In this document: positions 6,941 through 15,811 of the stretch, piece after piece
Layout: each line of letters opens with the position of its first letter
Numbering within the stretch: position 1 is the first letter of the stretch
Source: an uncultured Verrucomicrobiota bacterium
GTDB lineage: Bacteria; Verrucomicrobiota; Verrucomicrobiia; Limisphaerales; UBA9464
Assembly (NCBI GenBank): GCA_903864375.1
Contig: CAIPFS010000687.1
Span: forward strand, 1-20,805
Length of the DNA: 20,805 nt
Direction: 5' to 3'
Program-made: the position numbers and the translations under genes
The notes under the pieces: model-generated
Seen by the model: the letters and a program-made list of their open reading frames with translations, nothing else
Told to the model about the DNA's origin: nothing
Databases searched by the model: none

Positions 6941-8167
6941 TCAACCCGGAGACTTTCCGCCCCGCCATCGACGGAGGAGGGCGTCCCGCAGTTCGGTGGG
7001 CCAGTTCTTTCGCATGCACGGTTGCTCGATGAGAAGGAAGGCAACGGCAGAAACGATCATCACCGCTGGAACCCCGATGAGAGCCTCGACGCCCAGCAGA
7101 CTCCAATAATCGAGCTTCGGGAAAAACCGGGCAGTACGCCCGACCACAAGCTCCAGGGTTGGCAGGTGAACCAGATAAATCGTGTAACACATGCCCCCGA
7201 GCGTCGCGACGGCCGGTCTCGCCAGTAGAGCCTTGATGGCATAACCGCGAAATGCAGCGAGGAGAATCAGCGTAAGGAGGAGCGGTTCCTCCAGACCTGG
7301 CAACAGGGGAATATGGAACTGGATGATATGAGTCAGTTTGGCGAGCGCCACCAGGGCCACCAGGTCAGCGGCCACGGACCATGCGCGCGGAAAGACGGAT
7401 GTGGCCCGAATCCATTCACACACCAGGACCCCCGAGAGGAAGTGCGGCAGAAAGGTCAGGATGCTGGTGGGATAGCGAAGGAGCACGTTTTCACTGGCGA
7501 GCGAATGAACCAGGATCGGCCAAACTGCTATGAGCGTCAGCGCGGCCCCAAACCTCCACCAGGGACGAGGCAACCGGAGAAGCGCCAGGGCCAGCAGGGG
7601 TGCCAGAAGGTAAAACTGGACCTCCGTTTCCAGGGACCACCCGGGAGGGTTAAAGCTGGGTGGACGACCGTAGATCAGGGTGTGGGTATAGGTGAGTGTC
7701 GCCGCATAGCTGGCCCAGACCGGTTGGCCCCCTTTTCCGAGGAGCTTGCCTCCCGTCTGATATCCGAAAACAGTGACGAACAGCACAATGCCCGTGGTGA
7801 TGACGATATATGGCGGCTCGAGCCGGGTGATGCGACGCCAGAAATAGGCCCTCCAATTGAGCGTCTGCCCTTGCAGCAGCGGGCGGGATAGCAGTTGGTA
7901 GAGAATGAATCCACTCAAGCCAAAGAAGATCAAAACACCCTTGCCGCCCTGACTCAAAAGCTGATGTCCCCAGGTGGCCTCCACATCCGTCTGGCTTCCA
8001 GAGAACCTGCGCAACACCCGCTCATGGAGATGCTGAGCGATGACCATCAGGATCGCCACACACCGCACGCCGTCGACCTCGGGGATGTAACCTCCACCCG
8101 TGGTGACGCGGCGAAATCGCAACAACAGGCGATCCAGGAAGGAAGGCGATGGAGAAGAGGGGGACAC
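6941..8167 (-). CDS. Acyltransferase family 3 membrane protein
   Basis: 408 residues with about ten hydrophobic helices. The N-terminal YIPEVDGVRCVAILMVIAQHLH (27-48) is the start of the acyltransferase 3 (OafA/NodX/ExoZ-type) domain; His46 matches the conserved catalytic His of the first helix. RRITRLEPPYI is the conserved Arg motif at the second helix region, and CYTIYLVHLPTLELV is the typical late YLVH motif. These inner-membrane proteins move acetyl or other acyl groups onto exported glycans. The start is GTG at 8167; no better start is visible before the conserved domain and no Shine-Dalgarno is seen. Probably O-acylates the repeat unit. No SGNH extension is present, so the protein is the simple membrane form. 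Confidence 0.9.
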   Translation of the reverse strand: MSPSSPSPSFLDRLLLRFRRVTTGGGYIPEVDGVRCVAILMVIAQHLHERVLRRFSGSQTDVEATWGHQLLSQGGKGVLIFFGLSGFILYQLLSRPLLQGQTLNWRAYFWRRITRLEPPYIVITTGIVLFVTVFGYQTGGKLLGKGGQPVWASYAATLTYTHTLIYGRPPSFNPPGWSLETEVQFYLLAPLLALALLRLPRPWWRFGAALTLIAVWPILVHSLASENVLLRYPTSILTFLPHFLSGVLVCEWIRATSVFPRAWSVAADLVALVALAKLTHIIQFHIPLLPGLEEPLLLTLILLAAFRGYAIKALLARPAVATLGGMCYTIYLVHLPTLELVVGRTARFFPKLDYWSLLGVEALIGVPAVMIVSAVAFLLIEQPCMRKNWPTELRDALLRRWRGGKSPG

Positions 8168-8278
8168 GGAGGTTATGGATTGGAAAAACCGCGGTGATTC
8201 GTGACGGACCCGCCCGGCGGGACTGTGCCCGCAGGGTGGGAGGTAGTGACAGCCGACGCGTTGGAGGACCTCATCCTC

Positions 8279-9415
8279 TTATTCAACGCCGGAAGGCAAC
8301 CGTTTCAGCACCCGCTGATAGACGGTGAGGGTTTCCTGGGCGGCACGGGACCAACTGAAGGTGGCGGCCTGTTCCCGGCCGGCCTGAATCAAATTTTCAC
8401 GGTACCAGCTCTGATTCACCAACCGTTCCATCCCCTTGGCCACACTGATGACGTCCGTCGGGGAAAAGACCATTCCGCCGTTGGAAACGATTTCCGGAAG
8501 CGAGCAGGCGTCCGAGGAAATCACCGGACAACCGAGGCTCATTGCCTCAACGACCGGCAGACCGAACCCTTCGAACTTGGACAGAAACAGGAGCCCCAAT
8601 GACTTTTCATAGATGGCTCGCAGGGTGGCGGCGTCCACCCGACCGACGAAATGGGTCCGGAACAGGACTCCATAACGTGCGGCCAGCGGGCGGACCACTT
8701 CATCGATATGGGTGCTCTCCCCCACGACCACCAGGGACTCGTCCTCGGGGCGCCGATCCAGCGCCAGAATCGCGGTTTCAGCGTTTTTGTGAGATTGATG
8801 ACCGAAGGTGACCCAAAAGCGCTCTCCCCATGCCGGATTGAGCTGGGCTCCCTTGGCAGGCAATTCGTTGGCCCCGTGATAAATCACCGTGGTCCGATCC
8901 GGGTCGGCCCGGAGGTATTTGATCACCTCCCGGCGGGTGTACCTGGAGACGCAGGTGATCCAATCCGCCACCTTGACGGTGTGCCGGTAGCTCAGCTTCT
9001 TGTAGAGGCGTTTGAGCGGGGAAGTCGGGAGGTGCAGGTAGTTCAAGTCCGCAATCGTTGCCACTGCGGGAACTCCGAGCTTGAAAAACGGCAACTGTCC
9101 GGTGGGACGATGATACAGGGCGGGACGCAACTCCCGGATCGCCCTGACCACCGCCCGGTCGGCGGCAATGACCCCGCCTCCGCGCAACTGAACCGTGTGC
9201 AGAACCTCCCTGGGCAGATGCCCGGACAGCGGTCCCTCGGTGTACTCGTCACACAGCACCTTGATCCTCACCTCGGGCCGCTGGCTGAGGGCCTCGGTCA
9301 GGTACTGCACGTGGTGGTAGTTGCCACCGAGGGAATGATATCGGCCCTCATGCAGCTTGATGGCGTTGATGAGAATCAACGGAGCCGGACCGGTCACACT
9401 GTTTTTATCCGCCAT
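8279..9415 (-). CDS. Glycosyltransferase family 4
   Basis: 378 residues of GT-B fold. The N-terminal half includes GGNYHHVQYLTEAL, a family 4 acceptor-domain signature, and ITCVSRYTRREVIKYL, the linker seen in mannosyl- and rhamnosyl-type transferases. The C-terminal half has FVGRVDAATLRAIYEKSLGLLFLSKFEGFGLPVVEAM with the EX7E pair (Glu-GFGLPVV-Glu) that contacts the nucleotide sugar, then GCPVISSDACSLPEIV. It transfers a sugar with retention of configuration; the sugar cannot be told. No signal peptide or membrane helix, so it acts in the cytoplasm or at the inner face. ATG at 9415. It is separated from the upstream gene by 195 bases and from the downstream acyltransferase by 111 bases, so it is less tightly coupled than its neighbours. 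Confidence 0.93.
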   Translation of the reverse strand: MADKNSVTGPAPLILINAIKLHEGRYHSLGGNYHHVQYLTEALSQRPEVRIKVLCDEYTEGPLSGHLPREVLHTVQLRGGGVIAADRAVVRAIRELRPALYHRPTGQLPFFKLGVPAVATIADLNYLHLPTSPLKRLYKKLSYRHTVKVADWITCVSRYTRREVIKYLRADPDRTTVIYHGANELPAKGAQLNPAWGERFWVTFGHQSHKNAETAILALDRRPEDESLVVVGESTHIDEVVRPLAARYGVLFRTHFVGRVDAATLRAIYEKSLGLLFLSKFEGFGLPVVEAMSLGCPVISSDACSLPEIVSNGGMVFSPTDVISVAKGMERLVNQSWYRENLIQAGREQAATFSWSRAAQETLTVYQRVLKRLPSGVE

Positions 9416-9569
9416 GATTAGCCGCGTGGAGAGGTTGAAAAATCAAAAGATTGAACGTCTGAGGGTGGTTCGTGGCTACTCCGGACGCGAGGTGCATCTG
9501 CGTCACCGCAAATCTGCAGGGCCATGCAGAAGCCTTGATATTGCGGAAGAGGGGAAAGAACCCAAAATC

Positions 9570-9590
9570 CAGGTGGGTGTTGGCCACCTG
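9570..9590 (-). terminator. Possible weak terminator hairpin
   Basis: CAGGTGG (9570-9576) and CCACCTG (9584-9590) pair perfectly over 7 bp with a 7-base loop. On the minus strand the hairpin lies about 20 bases after the stop of the family 2 glycosyltransferase gene and is followed by GATTTT, a poor T-tract. It could attenuate or end transcription in the 195-base gap before the family 4 gene. The rest of the gap (9416-9610) shows no coding potential or clear promoter. Confidence 0.3.
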
Positions 9591-9610
9591 TTCCATTGCC
9601 TCCGCAGGGT

Positions 9611-10396
9611 TCAGCGACGGTCCACCGCCGGCACCCGCAGCACCCGCCCCTGACCCAGGGTGCAGGCAAGCCGCAAGGCAGTCCGTGCCCAGCGTGGGCG
9701 GGTGGTCTGATCGGGTTTAAGCCCCGACTCCTTCAGATATTTTTCGCGGCGGACCCAGGACAACTGTCCCGACGAAACCGTGAAGGCCGCCAACACGGCA
9801 TTGACCGTCCGAAGATCGGCCGTTTCGGCAAAGCGACGCCAGAGATTGTAGTCTCCGGCATCCTGATACTTCAGAAGAATTTCCTCCGGACGGCTGCGCT
9901 CCCACAGCGAACGCCGCCAAAACATCGATTCCTGCTGGAGGCAGCCCATGCAGCCGGTGGAGAACCAACCACGGCGAATCCAGTTCCTGGGGTAAATGGG
10001 AATGACCGGGGACAGTTCGGAAACCCCGGTATCCTCGGAATAGAGGTTGGGAATACCCGTGATCCACTCCACTTCGGGATACTGTTCAAAGACAGCCCGG
10101 ACGGTGGCCAGGGTCCATGGCAGGTACTGGTCGTCGGCATTGATATAACAAAGGATGTCCCCCCGGGTGTGCTGCATTCCGTTCCAGACGCCCTCGGGCA
10201 GGCAACGGTCCGTCTTTGAGTGCCATTGCACCGGATAACGCCCCATGTACGACCGCACAATCGACTCGGTGGCATCCTTGCTTCCGGCATCCATGACGAT
10301 GTGCTCAAACTCACCTCGCTGGGCCGCAAGGGAATCGAGGGTCCGGGCAATGGTCCGGGCACCGTTCAAAACAGGAGTGACAACACTGATCAGCAT
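9611..10396 (-). CDS. Glycosyltransferase family 2 (WcaA-like)
   Basis: 261 residues from ATG at 10396. The open frame continues 38 codons upstream, but the GT-A domain begins immediately at MLISVVTPVLNGARTIARTL, so I take this start. Motifs in order: FEHIVMDAGSKDAT (30-43), the nucleotide-binding loop; GDILCYINADDQYLPWTL, with NADD (86-89) as the DXD-type metal site; and CLQQESMFWRRSLW, the substrate-side block typical of WcaA-like transferases of capsule and colanic acid clusters. No membrane segments. It follows the Wzy-like gene by 73 bases. It probably adds one sugar to the lipid-linked repeat unit. The basic C-terminal tail might aid membrane contact. Confidence 0.92.
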   Translation of the reverse strand: MLISVVTPVLNGARTIARTLDSLAAQRGEFEHIVMDAGSKDATESIVRSYMGRYPVQWHSKTDRCLPEGVWNGMQHTRGDILCYINADDQYLPWTLATVRAVFEQYPEVEWITGIPNLYSEDTGVSELSPVIPIYPRNWIRRGWFSTGCMGCLQQESMFWRRSLWERSRPEEILLKYQDAGDYNLWRRFAETADLRTVNAVLAAFTVSSGQLSWVRREKYLKESGLKPDQTTRPRWARTALRLACTLGQGRVLRVPAVDRR

Positions 10397-10469
10397 AAAT
10401 TCAGGAAATGAACCCAGGAAAACAGCCCTCCGCACGACGTCTGGAGAGGCAATGGACGAACAACAACGT

Positions 10470-11777
10470 TCAGCTTTCGACGGGCCGACCCAAGGGTTTG
10501 GGAATGGCACCCCAGGCGGGAAGATCCCGCGGGGTTGGAGCCTTCATCCTTTTTGTTTCAGACTGTTCGTTCAACCACGCGGTGGAGAATCCAATGAACA
10601 GGAAGCAGTAGATGATCATTCCGTAGTCTGGAGGACTGATGAGACCGATCAGGACGCTGGAAACAAATCCCGCGGCCATGACCACCACCAGAGCGCTGTT
10701 CATCGCTGTCGACTTCAGGACCAAACACAAGAAATTCCAAATCCCGGTGAAGTAGATCAGCCCCATGCAGATCACTCCGGCGACCCCATTGTAGAGGGCA
10801 TAGTCCATCATGATATTATGGGCCCACGGAATAATGCCCATGAGCTCGGTTCCCCCACCCCACGGGCGGGATGAGATGCAGTCCCAGGCCTCTGCCCACA
10901 ACAGCTGACGGGAGTCCTCGCCAGTTGACCGGAAACGGTCGAGCAAGGTTTGAAATTCCGGCAGGTCCCAAACGAACGCCAGGCCCACCGCAGCACCGAT
11001 CAATGCGGCCAGCGGGACCAGCCAGCGACCCATGCCCGAAAGGCGCCCACCTTTCCTGTAAGCGACGAAAGCAAACATGATGATTCCTGCCAACGCTGCC
11101 CCGGCTACGCCGGTGCGGGTCAACATCCGCAACGCCACCACCATGCCCGCACCGCAGGCGGCAAACGCCAACAACAGGATAAACCAGCGCACCCGCATGA
11201 TCACCAGCACGGGCAGCCCCATTGCCAGAACCGTCAGCGGCACAGTGGTCATCATCACGTTGGCCATCGCGAAGACGCGGAAATACTCCACCGCATCGGT
11301 GTTGGTCAGGTTTCGAGTTGTGACCGAACCCTGCTGCTGAACTTCGACATCGACATTGCCCAATTGAATAATGCGGAAGGCCATGACTGCCACCCCCAGG
11401 CAAAAGCAGACATAGGCCAGCAACACAGGAGTCTCACGGCCCTTTCGACTGGAAAGCTGGAGACAGTAGCCTGCCGCAAGGCCATAACCACAAGCGAGGA
11501 AAGCGCGCTTGTTATCAAAGATATGGCCCTCACTCGGCCAACCCCAGAAGAGATTGCACGTGATCCAACCCAACGCTCCTATGATCGCCGGCCAGCAACT
11601 CCCAAGGCGAACCAGCTTCCCCCTCCGGGAAATTTCAACCAGCACTCCCACCATGCCGAACAGCATGGCGTAGTGGTATTTGAACCCGATCATGGTTAGC
11701 GCCAAAGGTGCCAAAAGGCCACATGCGTAGATAAAGACAGCCATATTTTTACTTATCCGCTCGATACACAATGTCAC
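10470..11777 (-). CDS. O-antigen polymerase/ligase-like membrane protein (Wzy_C type)
   Basis: 435 residues, with about ten to twelve hydrophobic helices spread over the whole protein. A larger loop between late helices contains RFRSTGEDSRQLLWAEAWD, then RPWGGGTELMG, PWAHNIMMDYALYNGV. This R...W...G....HN layout is the periplasmic active-site loop of Wzy_C proteins (WaaL ligases and Wzy polymerases). It would join repeat units or attach the glycan to a lipid carrier on the outer face of the inner membrane. Ligase and polymerase cannot be separated by sequence. The GTG at 11777 directly abuts the GT9 stop and has GGAG five bases upstream, so I prefer it over the ATG 11 codons in. The C-terminal 30 residues are polar and probably cytoplasmic. 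Confidence 0.85.
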   Translation of the reverse strand: MTLCIERISKNMAVFIYACGLLAPLALTMIGFKYHYAMLFGMVGVLVEISRRGKLVRLGSCWPAIIGALGWITCNLFWGWPSEGHIFDNKRAFLACGYGLAAGYCLQLSSRKGRETPVLLAYVCFCLGVAVMAFRIIQLGNVDVEVQQQGSVTTRNLTNTDAVEYFRVFAMANVMMTTVPLTVLAMGLPVLVIMRVRWFILLLAFAACGAGMVVALRMLTRTGVAGAALAGIIMFAFVAYRKGGRLSGMGRWLVPLAALIGAAVGLAFVWDLPEFQTLLDRFRSTGEDSRQLLWAEAWDCISSRPWGGGTELMGIIPWAHNIMMDYALYNGVAGVICMGLIYFTGIWNFLCLVLKSTAMNSALVVVMAAGFVSSVLIGLISPPDYGMIIYCFLFIGFSTAWLNEQSETKRMKAPTPRDLPAWGAIPKPLGRPVES

Positions 11778-12892
11778 CTATGCTCCGAGAACCTGCTCCA
11801 TGGCCTCCTCCACTGCTTTCGGAGGGATCTGGGTGAAGCATACCGGCTCGGACTGAACGCACAACCAATTGCAACCAAAACAGGGAACCCGATTCGTTAC
11901 CCAGCGCTGCCGTGGGGACCGTTGCCATGGGGCAAACCAGTTAAAGTGCCCCCCGCCCAAGAGGGCCACCAGGGGACGGTCCAGGGCTGCAGCCAGATGT
12001 GCTGTGGCCGTCTCCACCGACAGCACCAGCCGACTCGCCGCCACCGCATCGATCAAACCGTCCAGCGATCCACACACCCGAACCCCGACCCCGGGAACAC
12101 CATCCGCGATCAATCGATCGGCCAGAGCTTTGTAGCGTGACGGGTCACCGGGAGGTGCCAGCAACCTCAGAGGAAGGCGGTGCCGACTCCACAAATGACG
12201 CCCGGCATCAGCGAGCAACCCGGTTGGAAAATCACGGATGGCGGCGCTGCCGAACGGTGAAACCGCGACGTACGCCTCCGCAGCACCCCCGTTCCACTCC
12301 ATGCGGGGGACAATGTCCACCCGATCTGGGTCGACTCCGAGAAAGCCACCGACCACAGTCCGATGGCGGACCAGATCTCGCGGTACCGTGCTGGATTCTG
12401 GAAAGGAGCGGTAGACATGGTCAAAGGGCAGCGATGCCAGCCATTGACCCGGCTCCCGGGACGGCTCGCCCGTGGCGGCTCCCCAGGTTTCATCCGCCGG
12501 GATGGAACCGCACACCACGTTTTCCTGAAACAGGCGGTTATGCCGAAGGCACACCAGACGGCCCACCCCCCTCTGAAACAGAGGAGTTGTTGCCTGGGAT
12601 CTTTGATAACGGAGCAGGGATCCGAGCCCGGAATGCCACGGCTCGACCTCAGCCTGCTCAATGCCGGGAAACTCCCGACGGGCCAGCTCCCGGGCATGTG
12701 GGGCCACGATCAACAGGCAGTTCTCAGCCCCCTCGCGCTCGACAATCCGGCGATGGCCCCCAGGGCCAGAACAAAGTCGCCCAGTCTGTCCGCTTTGTAG
12801 ATGCCCACAGGGCGGAGGGGCCGCCCTGAAACCCGGCGGCGCCGGGAGAGCCACCGGTAGAGCAACCACTTGGCGGGCGCGTTAAATTTCAT
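11778..12892 (-). pseudogene. GT9 (heptosyltransferase-like) glycosyltransferase gene broken by a one-base frameshift
   Basis: The first frame, from ATG at 12892, gives a typical GT9 N-terminus, PVGIYKADRLGDFVLALGAI (28-47), then runs out of homology and stops at about 12710. The frame one base over continues with IVEREGAENCLLIVAPHARE and then VAVSPFGSAAIRDFP, LVLSVETATAHLAAALDRPL, GGGHFNWFAPW and a Cys pair CFGCNWLC, all GT9 features. Total length is 1115 bases; one extra base would give an intact 371-residue protein. The change best fits a missing C near 12751 (ATC GCC for ATC CGC C), restoring GAIRRIVEREGAENC. GT9 enzymes transfer heptose or other sugars from nucleotide donors. The rest of the gene is undamaged, so a sequencing error or a very recent mutation is likelier than old decay. 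Confidence 0.85.
11783..11786 (-). promoter_or_regulatory. Ribosome binding site of the Wzy-like gene
   Basis: GGAG on the minus strand, five bases before the GTG at 11777 and inside the end of the GT9 gene. It supports the GTG start, and it is one of the few recognisable Shine-Dalgarno sequences in the window. Confidence 0.5.
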
Positions 12893-12907
12893 CGACCAGA
12901 GGTGGAC

Positions 12908-14059
12908 TCAGGACTTTGAGTTCGTGCTCAACAATCGAAGGTAATTCCTCTCCGCCTCAGCCTTGCGGCGAGCCATTTCGGCGGGGAAGGTCTCCACCTC
13001 CTTTTCCAGGAGGTCCACCTGCTGGTCGAGCCACTCCCGGGTTGCATTACTGACAAACGTTGAACGCAGGCCGATCATGTTCGTCATCTCCGCCCGACTG
13101 TCAGTTCCGATGACCACAGCAGGTTTTCCAAGGCTCGCGATGGCAAAGGCACCGTGCACCCGATTCATGATTCCAAACCGTGCGGACGCATAGAACTTCA
13201 GGTAGTCGAGGTAGTCATGGGAGAAGAAGATTTCCGCACGCTTGAACAACCACTTGATGGCATTGACCTCCTTTTGGTCGTGACAGGCCACGACCACTCG
13301 CATCCGTTGCGACAGATCATCGACAAATTTCACGAATGTTTCATCCCACTTCTTGGCGTCGATTTCCTGCCCGAAAGTGTAGTGCCCACCCCCCTTCATG
13401 TAGTTGACCACCACATATTCCCCCTTTTCCGGAGCAATCCCGAGGCGATCGACGGCGAAGATGGAACTGCACGGAATGGCCTCTACTTTCCGCCCCGCCA
13501 GGCCCACCACCCGGACACTCAATTGGTCCCGGACACTTGTCGCCGTGGTCAGGTCAAAAAACCGCCGGATGTACTCCAAAGTTTCCGGCTTTTCGGCAAA
13601 CTCCGAGCCGTCGCTTCCCCAACGTTGGCAGGTGCCGCCGGCCAGATTGAAGAACGGCCGACCACGCGCCGCACCCACCCACCGGCGCTCGATCAACGGC
13701 TTCCACCACTCATTGTTCTGGCAATCCCCATCGGGATGCGCCCAGTACACAGGGGCACCGGACTGAACCAGCATATCGCAGGCCTTGATCCGATCCGACC
13801 ACGGAAACACCGGAAGCATCCGGTCGATCCGGCTGGAGACCTTGAGGCCGCCGGAGACGTGGTATCGGTCGAAAAACTTGTCCACCTGATAGCGCCGAAA
13901 CCAGTAGAATTCCGGGCGCGTCGTGATCGGGAGGTGCTTATGGATGAGTTTCGGCTGGATTTTGCCGAACTGTTTCGAGAGGAGGTGAAGAATACCCTCC
14001 CGAACAAAGTCGTCGCCCACATTGTGGTTGACGGTGGTAATGATGCTGACGCGTGTCAT
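12908..14059 (-). CDS. Polysaccharide pyruvyl transferase family protein
   Basis: 383 residues. The start TRVSIITTVNHNVGDDFVREGIL carries the N-x-GD motif of this family, which resembles GT-B folds. LVQSGAPVYW, FNLAGGTCQRWG and, near residue 300, FGIMNRVHGAFAIASLGKPAVVIG are the other family blocks; the RVHG His-Gly is the conserved active-site element. Known members (CsaB, WcaK, GumL) use phosphoenolpyruvate to place a pyruvate ketal on a glycan sugar; many homologues are unproven. ATG at 14059 overlaps the acetyltransferase stop (ATGA), so the two modifying enzymes are translationally coupled. It ends 15 bases before the GT9 gene. Cytoplasmic; it probably adds an acidic group to the repeat unit. 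Confidence 0.86.
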   Translation of the reverse strand: MTRVSIITTVNHNVGDDFVREGILHLLSKQFGKIQPKLIHKHLPITTRPEFYWFRRYQVDKFFDRYHVSGGLKVSSRIDRMLPVFPWSDRIKACDMLVQSGAPVYWAHPDGDCQNNEWWKPLIERRWVGAARGRPFFNLAGGTCQRWGSDGSEFAEKPETLEYIRRFFDLTTATSVRDQLSVRVVGLAGRKVEAIPCSSIFAVDRLGIAPEKGEYVVVNYMKGGGHYTFGQEIDAKKWDETFVKFVDDLSQRMRVVVACHDQKEVNAIKWLFKRAEIFFSHDYLDYLKFYASARFGIMNRVHGAFAIASLGKPAVVIGTDSRAEMTNMIGLRSTFVSNATREWLDQQVDLLEKEVETFPAEMARRKAEAERNYLRLLSTNSKS

Positions 14060-14709
14060 GGGTTCGAACGTGGATCGGTTGGGCGCGAGGGTGAATTCCC
14101 TCCGCCGTCCAAAAATTGATCAATGTTGCGGATAAGGTGGGCGCGTTTCCGTAGCGTTGCCTCGTCCCAATCCCACCACCGGCTCTCCAGCAGGCGGTGG
14201 ATGGTCTCCTCATCAAATCGGTACTTGATGATACGGGCGGGACTGCCTGCGACGATTGCGTAGGGCGGAACGGACCTGGTGACAACCGCCCCGGCCCCGA
14301 CCACGGCGCCATCCTCCAGTTGAACCCCCGACAAAATAATGGCCCCGTGACCTATCCATACGTCGTTGCCGACCTGGATGTTTCCCTTGGAATTGAGCCG
14401 TCCTGATGGAGCCCAGGTATTGAAGGCGGAAGAGGTGCTGATGGCCCGATGGTCGTGTTCCCCTCCTGCAAGAAATACAACATCCTCGGCAATCGAACAA
14501 AATTTACCGACCGTCACCGAGAGCTCCGGTTGCCATCCGTAAACATGAATGCCATTGGCGTATGAATTCGCACCGATCTTTAACTGAACCGGGCCGATTC
14601 GATCATATTTTAAACCGTTGACCTGATGGGTCTTGAACAGCGTATTTCGCCATCGCAGGCAAAAGTGATAGCAGCGGTGCGACAAATAGTTCAGAAGCTT
14701 ATCTTTCAT
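14056..14709 (-). CDS. Left-handed beta-helix (hexapeptide) acetyltransferase, CatB/WbbJ-like
   Basis: 217 residues. Hexapeptide repeats run from about residue 40 to 160 (SVTVGKFCSIAEDVVF, IQVGNDVWIGHGAIILSGVQLEDGAVVGAGAVV), with the GGEHDHRAIST loop whose His is the catalytic base in CatB-type xenobiotic/sugar acetyltransferases. VPPYAIVAGSPARIIKYRF is the standard end of the helix, followed by an alpha-helical cap (FDEETIHRLLESRWWDWDEATLR). It would O- or N-acetylate a sugar with acetyl-CoA in the cytoplasm. The N-terminal 40 residues are basic and aromatic, unusual for the family. ATG at 14709, no Shine-Dalgarno, after an AT-rich 105-base gap; first gene of its block. Overlaps the pyruvyl transferase by four bases. 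Confidence 0.92.
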   Translation of the reverse strand: MKDKLLNYLSHRCYHFCLRWRNTLFKTHQVNGLKYDRIGPVQLKIGANSYANGIHVYGWQPELSVTVGKFCSIAEDVVFLAGGEHDHRAISTSSAFNTWAPSGRLNSKGNIQVGNDVWIGHGAIILSGVQLEDGAVVGAGAVVTRSVPPYAIVAGSPARIIKYRFDEETIHRLLESRWWDWDEATLRKRAHLIRNIDQFLDGGGNSPSRPTDPRSNP

Positions 14710-14734
14710 ACTGAATGAGACAAGTATTCAAGAT

Positions 14735-14809
14735 GCTGTGACCCAGTGTAGCCAAGAGAATGAAGCCCTTGCGAAGGAATCTGTTTCGGGATTGAGCTGT
14801 GACAGAGTG
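14735..14809. repeat. Imperfect 14-base direct repeat in the AT-rich intergenic gap, candidate regulatory site
   Basis: The gap 14710-14814 holds two copies of GCTGTGAC-NN-AGTG, at 14735-14748 and 14796-14809, identical at 12 of 14 positions and 61 bases apart start to start. The stretch 14701-14820 is 43% GC by count (52 of 120), well below the coding regions on both sides. It precedes the acetyltransferase gene and is the best place for an internal promoter; a convincing -35/-10 pair was not found. Confidence 0.4.
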
Positions 14810-14814
14810 AAATG

Positions 14815-15732
14815 TTACTGATTATCTGCGGCCGCCCAAACATTCAAGCGGACCAACAATCTGGATAGACGCCTTTGCCACGGGTGAGGCTGCGCCTTCA
14901 TAGAAAACTGATCATTAAACGCCGCATCTGCCAGGATATTAGTCGGGTGGATCAGGGAGTCGGGCATGCTGCCGCGGGTCAGTGCCGGACCGTTTTGGGT
15001 CAGGGTGTGGGTCGCATCGGCACCGAAGCCGATGTTCTCGATCATGCTGCGGGTGGGAATGACGGACAGCATGGAATTGGCCATCTTGGCGTAGCCCCAT
15101 TGCAGATCCCAGGTGCTTCTCGGCCCCCGGTGCAGCCCATGGTAGGTTTTCCGCCGTGACCGACGTTCAAACGGGTCCGGGATGAAACTCCGGAAGTTAC
15201 CACTGCGTTCCACCTCCGGCCAGCTCTCCAGCGTGAGGCTGTAGTGCTTCCAGGCCCGTGCCCAAGAGGCCCAGCCCCAGATGGGGCCGTACCGGCTGAA
15301 AATGTAACTGGTGGAACGTTCCAGACGGTCACAAATGAAGGGACTGCCGCAGATCTGGCCAATCCGTTGATCGTCGGCATATCGCTCCAGCAACTGGTCG
15401 CAGAAGCGGAAGAAGGACGGATCGGGCAGGCAATCATCCTCCACCACGATCAAGCGGTCGGCCCGTGAAAAGGCCCAGTCGAGTCCCCCGGCGACGCGTT
15501 CGGCGCAACCGAGATTGACCGGGGAATAGTTCCGCTCCACCTCGCACGGCCAGTCGACCCCCTCGTCGATGACCCGACGGGTTTCCCGGCACTTCGCATC
15601 CTCACCGGGCCGTGTGGCCCGGGGGCCATCGGCCACCACCAGCAACCGGGGTGGACGGGCCTCGCGGATCGCGGCGAAGGTGCGGGCGGTAACTTCCGGA
15701 CGATTGAAAACAAGGAAGGCGACAGGACTCAT
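14815..15732 (-). CDS. GT-A glycosyltransferase (family 2-like)
   Basis: 305 residues from ATG at 15732. The frame is open about 29 codons further upstream, but that part is Arg/Pro-rich and the fold begins at MSPVAFLVFNRPEVTARTF, so the internal ATG is chosen. The fold runs PPRLLVVADGPR (27-38), NLGCAERVAGGLDWAF, and LIVVEDDCLPDPSFF, where EDD (98-100) is the metal/donor-binding acidic motif. PIWGWASWARAW and the Trp-rich block after it are characteristic of this group, often annotated simply as glycosyltransferase family 2 or sugar transferase. No membrane helix. It follows the flippase by 79 bases and precedes the AT-rich gap, so it ends a transcription block. Donor sugar unknown. Confidence 0.88.
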   Translation of the reverse strand: MSPVAFLVFNRPEVTARTFAAIREARPPRLLVVADGPRATRPGEDAKCRETRRVIDEGVDWPCEVERNYSPVNLGCAERVAGGLDWAFSRADRLIVVEDDCLPDPSFFRFCDQLLERYADDQRIGQICGSPFICDRLERSTSYIFSRYGPIWGWASWARAWKHYSLTLESWPEVERSGNFRSFIPDPFERRSRRKTYHGLHRGPRSTWDLQWGYAKMANSMLSVIPTRSMIENIGFGADATHTLTQNGPALTRGSMPDSLIHPTNILADAAFNDQFSMKAQPHPWQRRLSRLLVRLNVWAAADNQ

Positions 15733-15811
15733 GAGAGCGGACGGGGCGAAGGAAGGGGACCGGGGGGGTGGCAGGAGACGGACACCGACGTCGAGCCGCG
15801 ATCGGCGGCGT

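Noticed and set aside
8208..8222. CCCGC-CCG-GCGGG palindrome between the family 4 glycosyltransferase and the acyltransferase
   Set aside because: Short stem, three-base loop and no T-run; not a credible terminator or operator.
12710..12892. A separate 60-residue gene in front of the GT9 frame
   Set aside because: The sequence is the normal GT9 N-terminus (KADRLGDFVLALGAI) and joins the downstream frame after a one-base change, so it is part of one broken gene.
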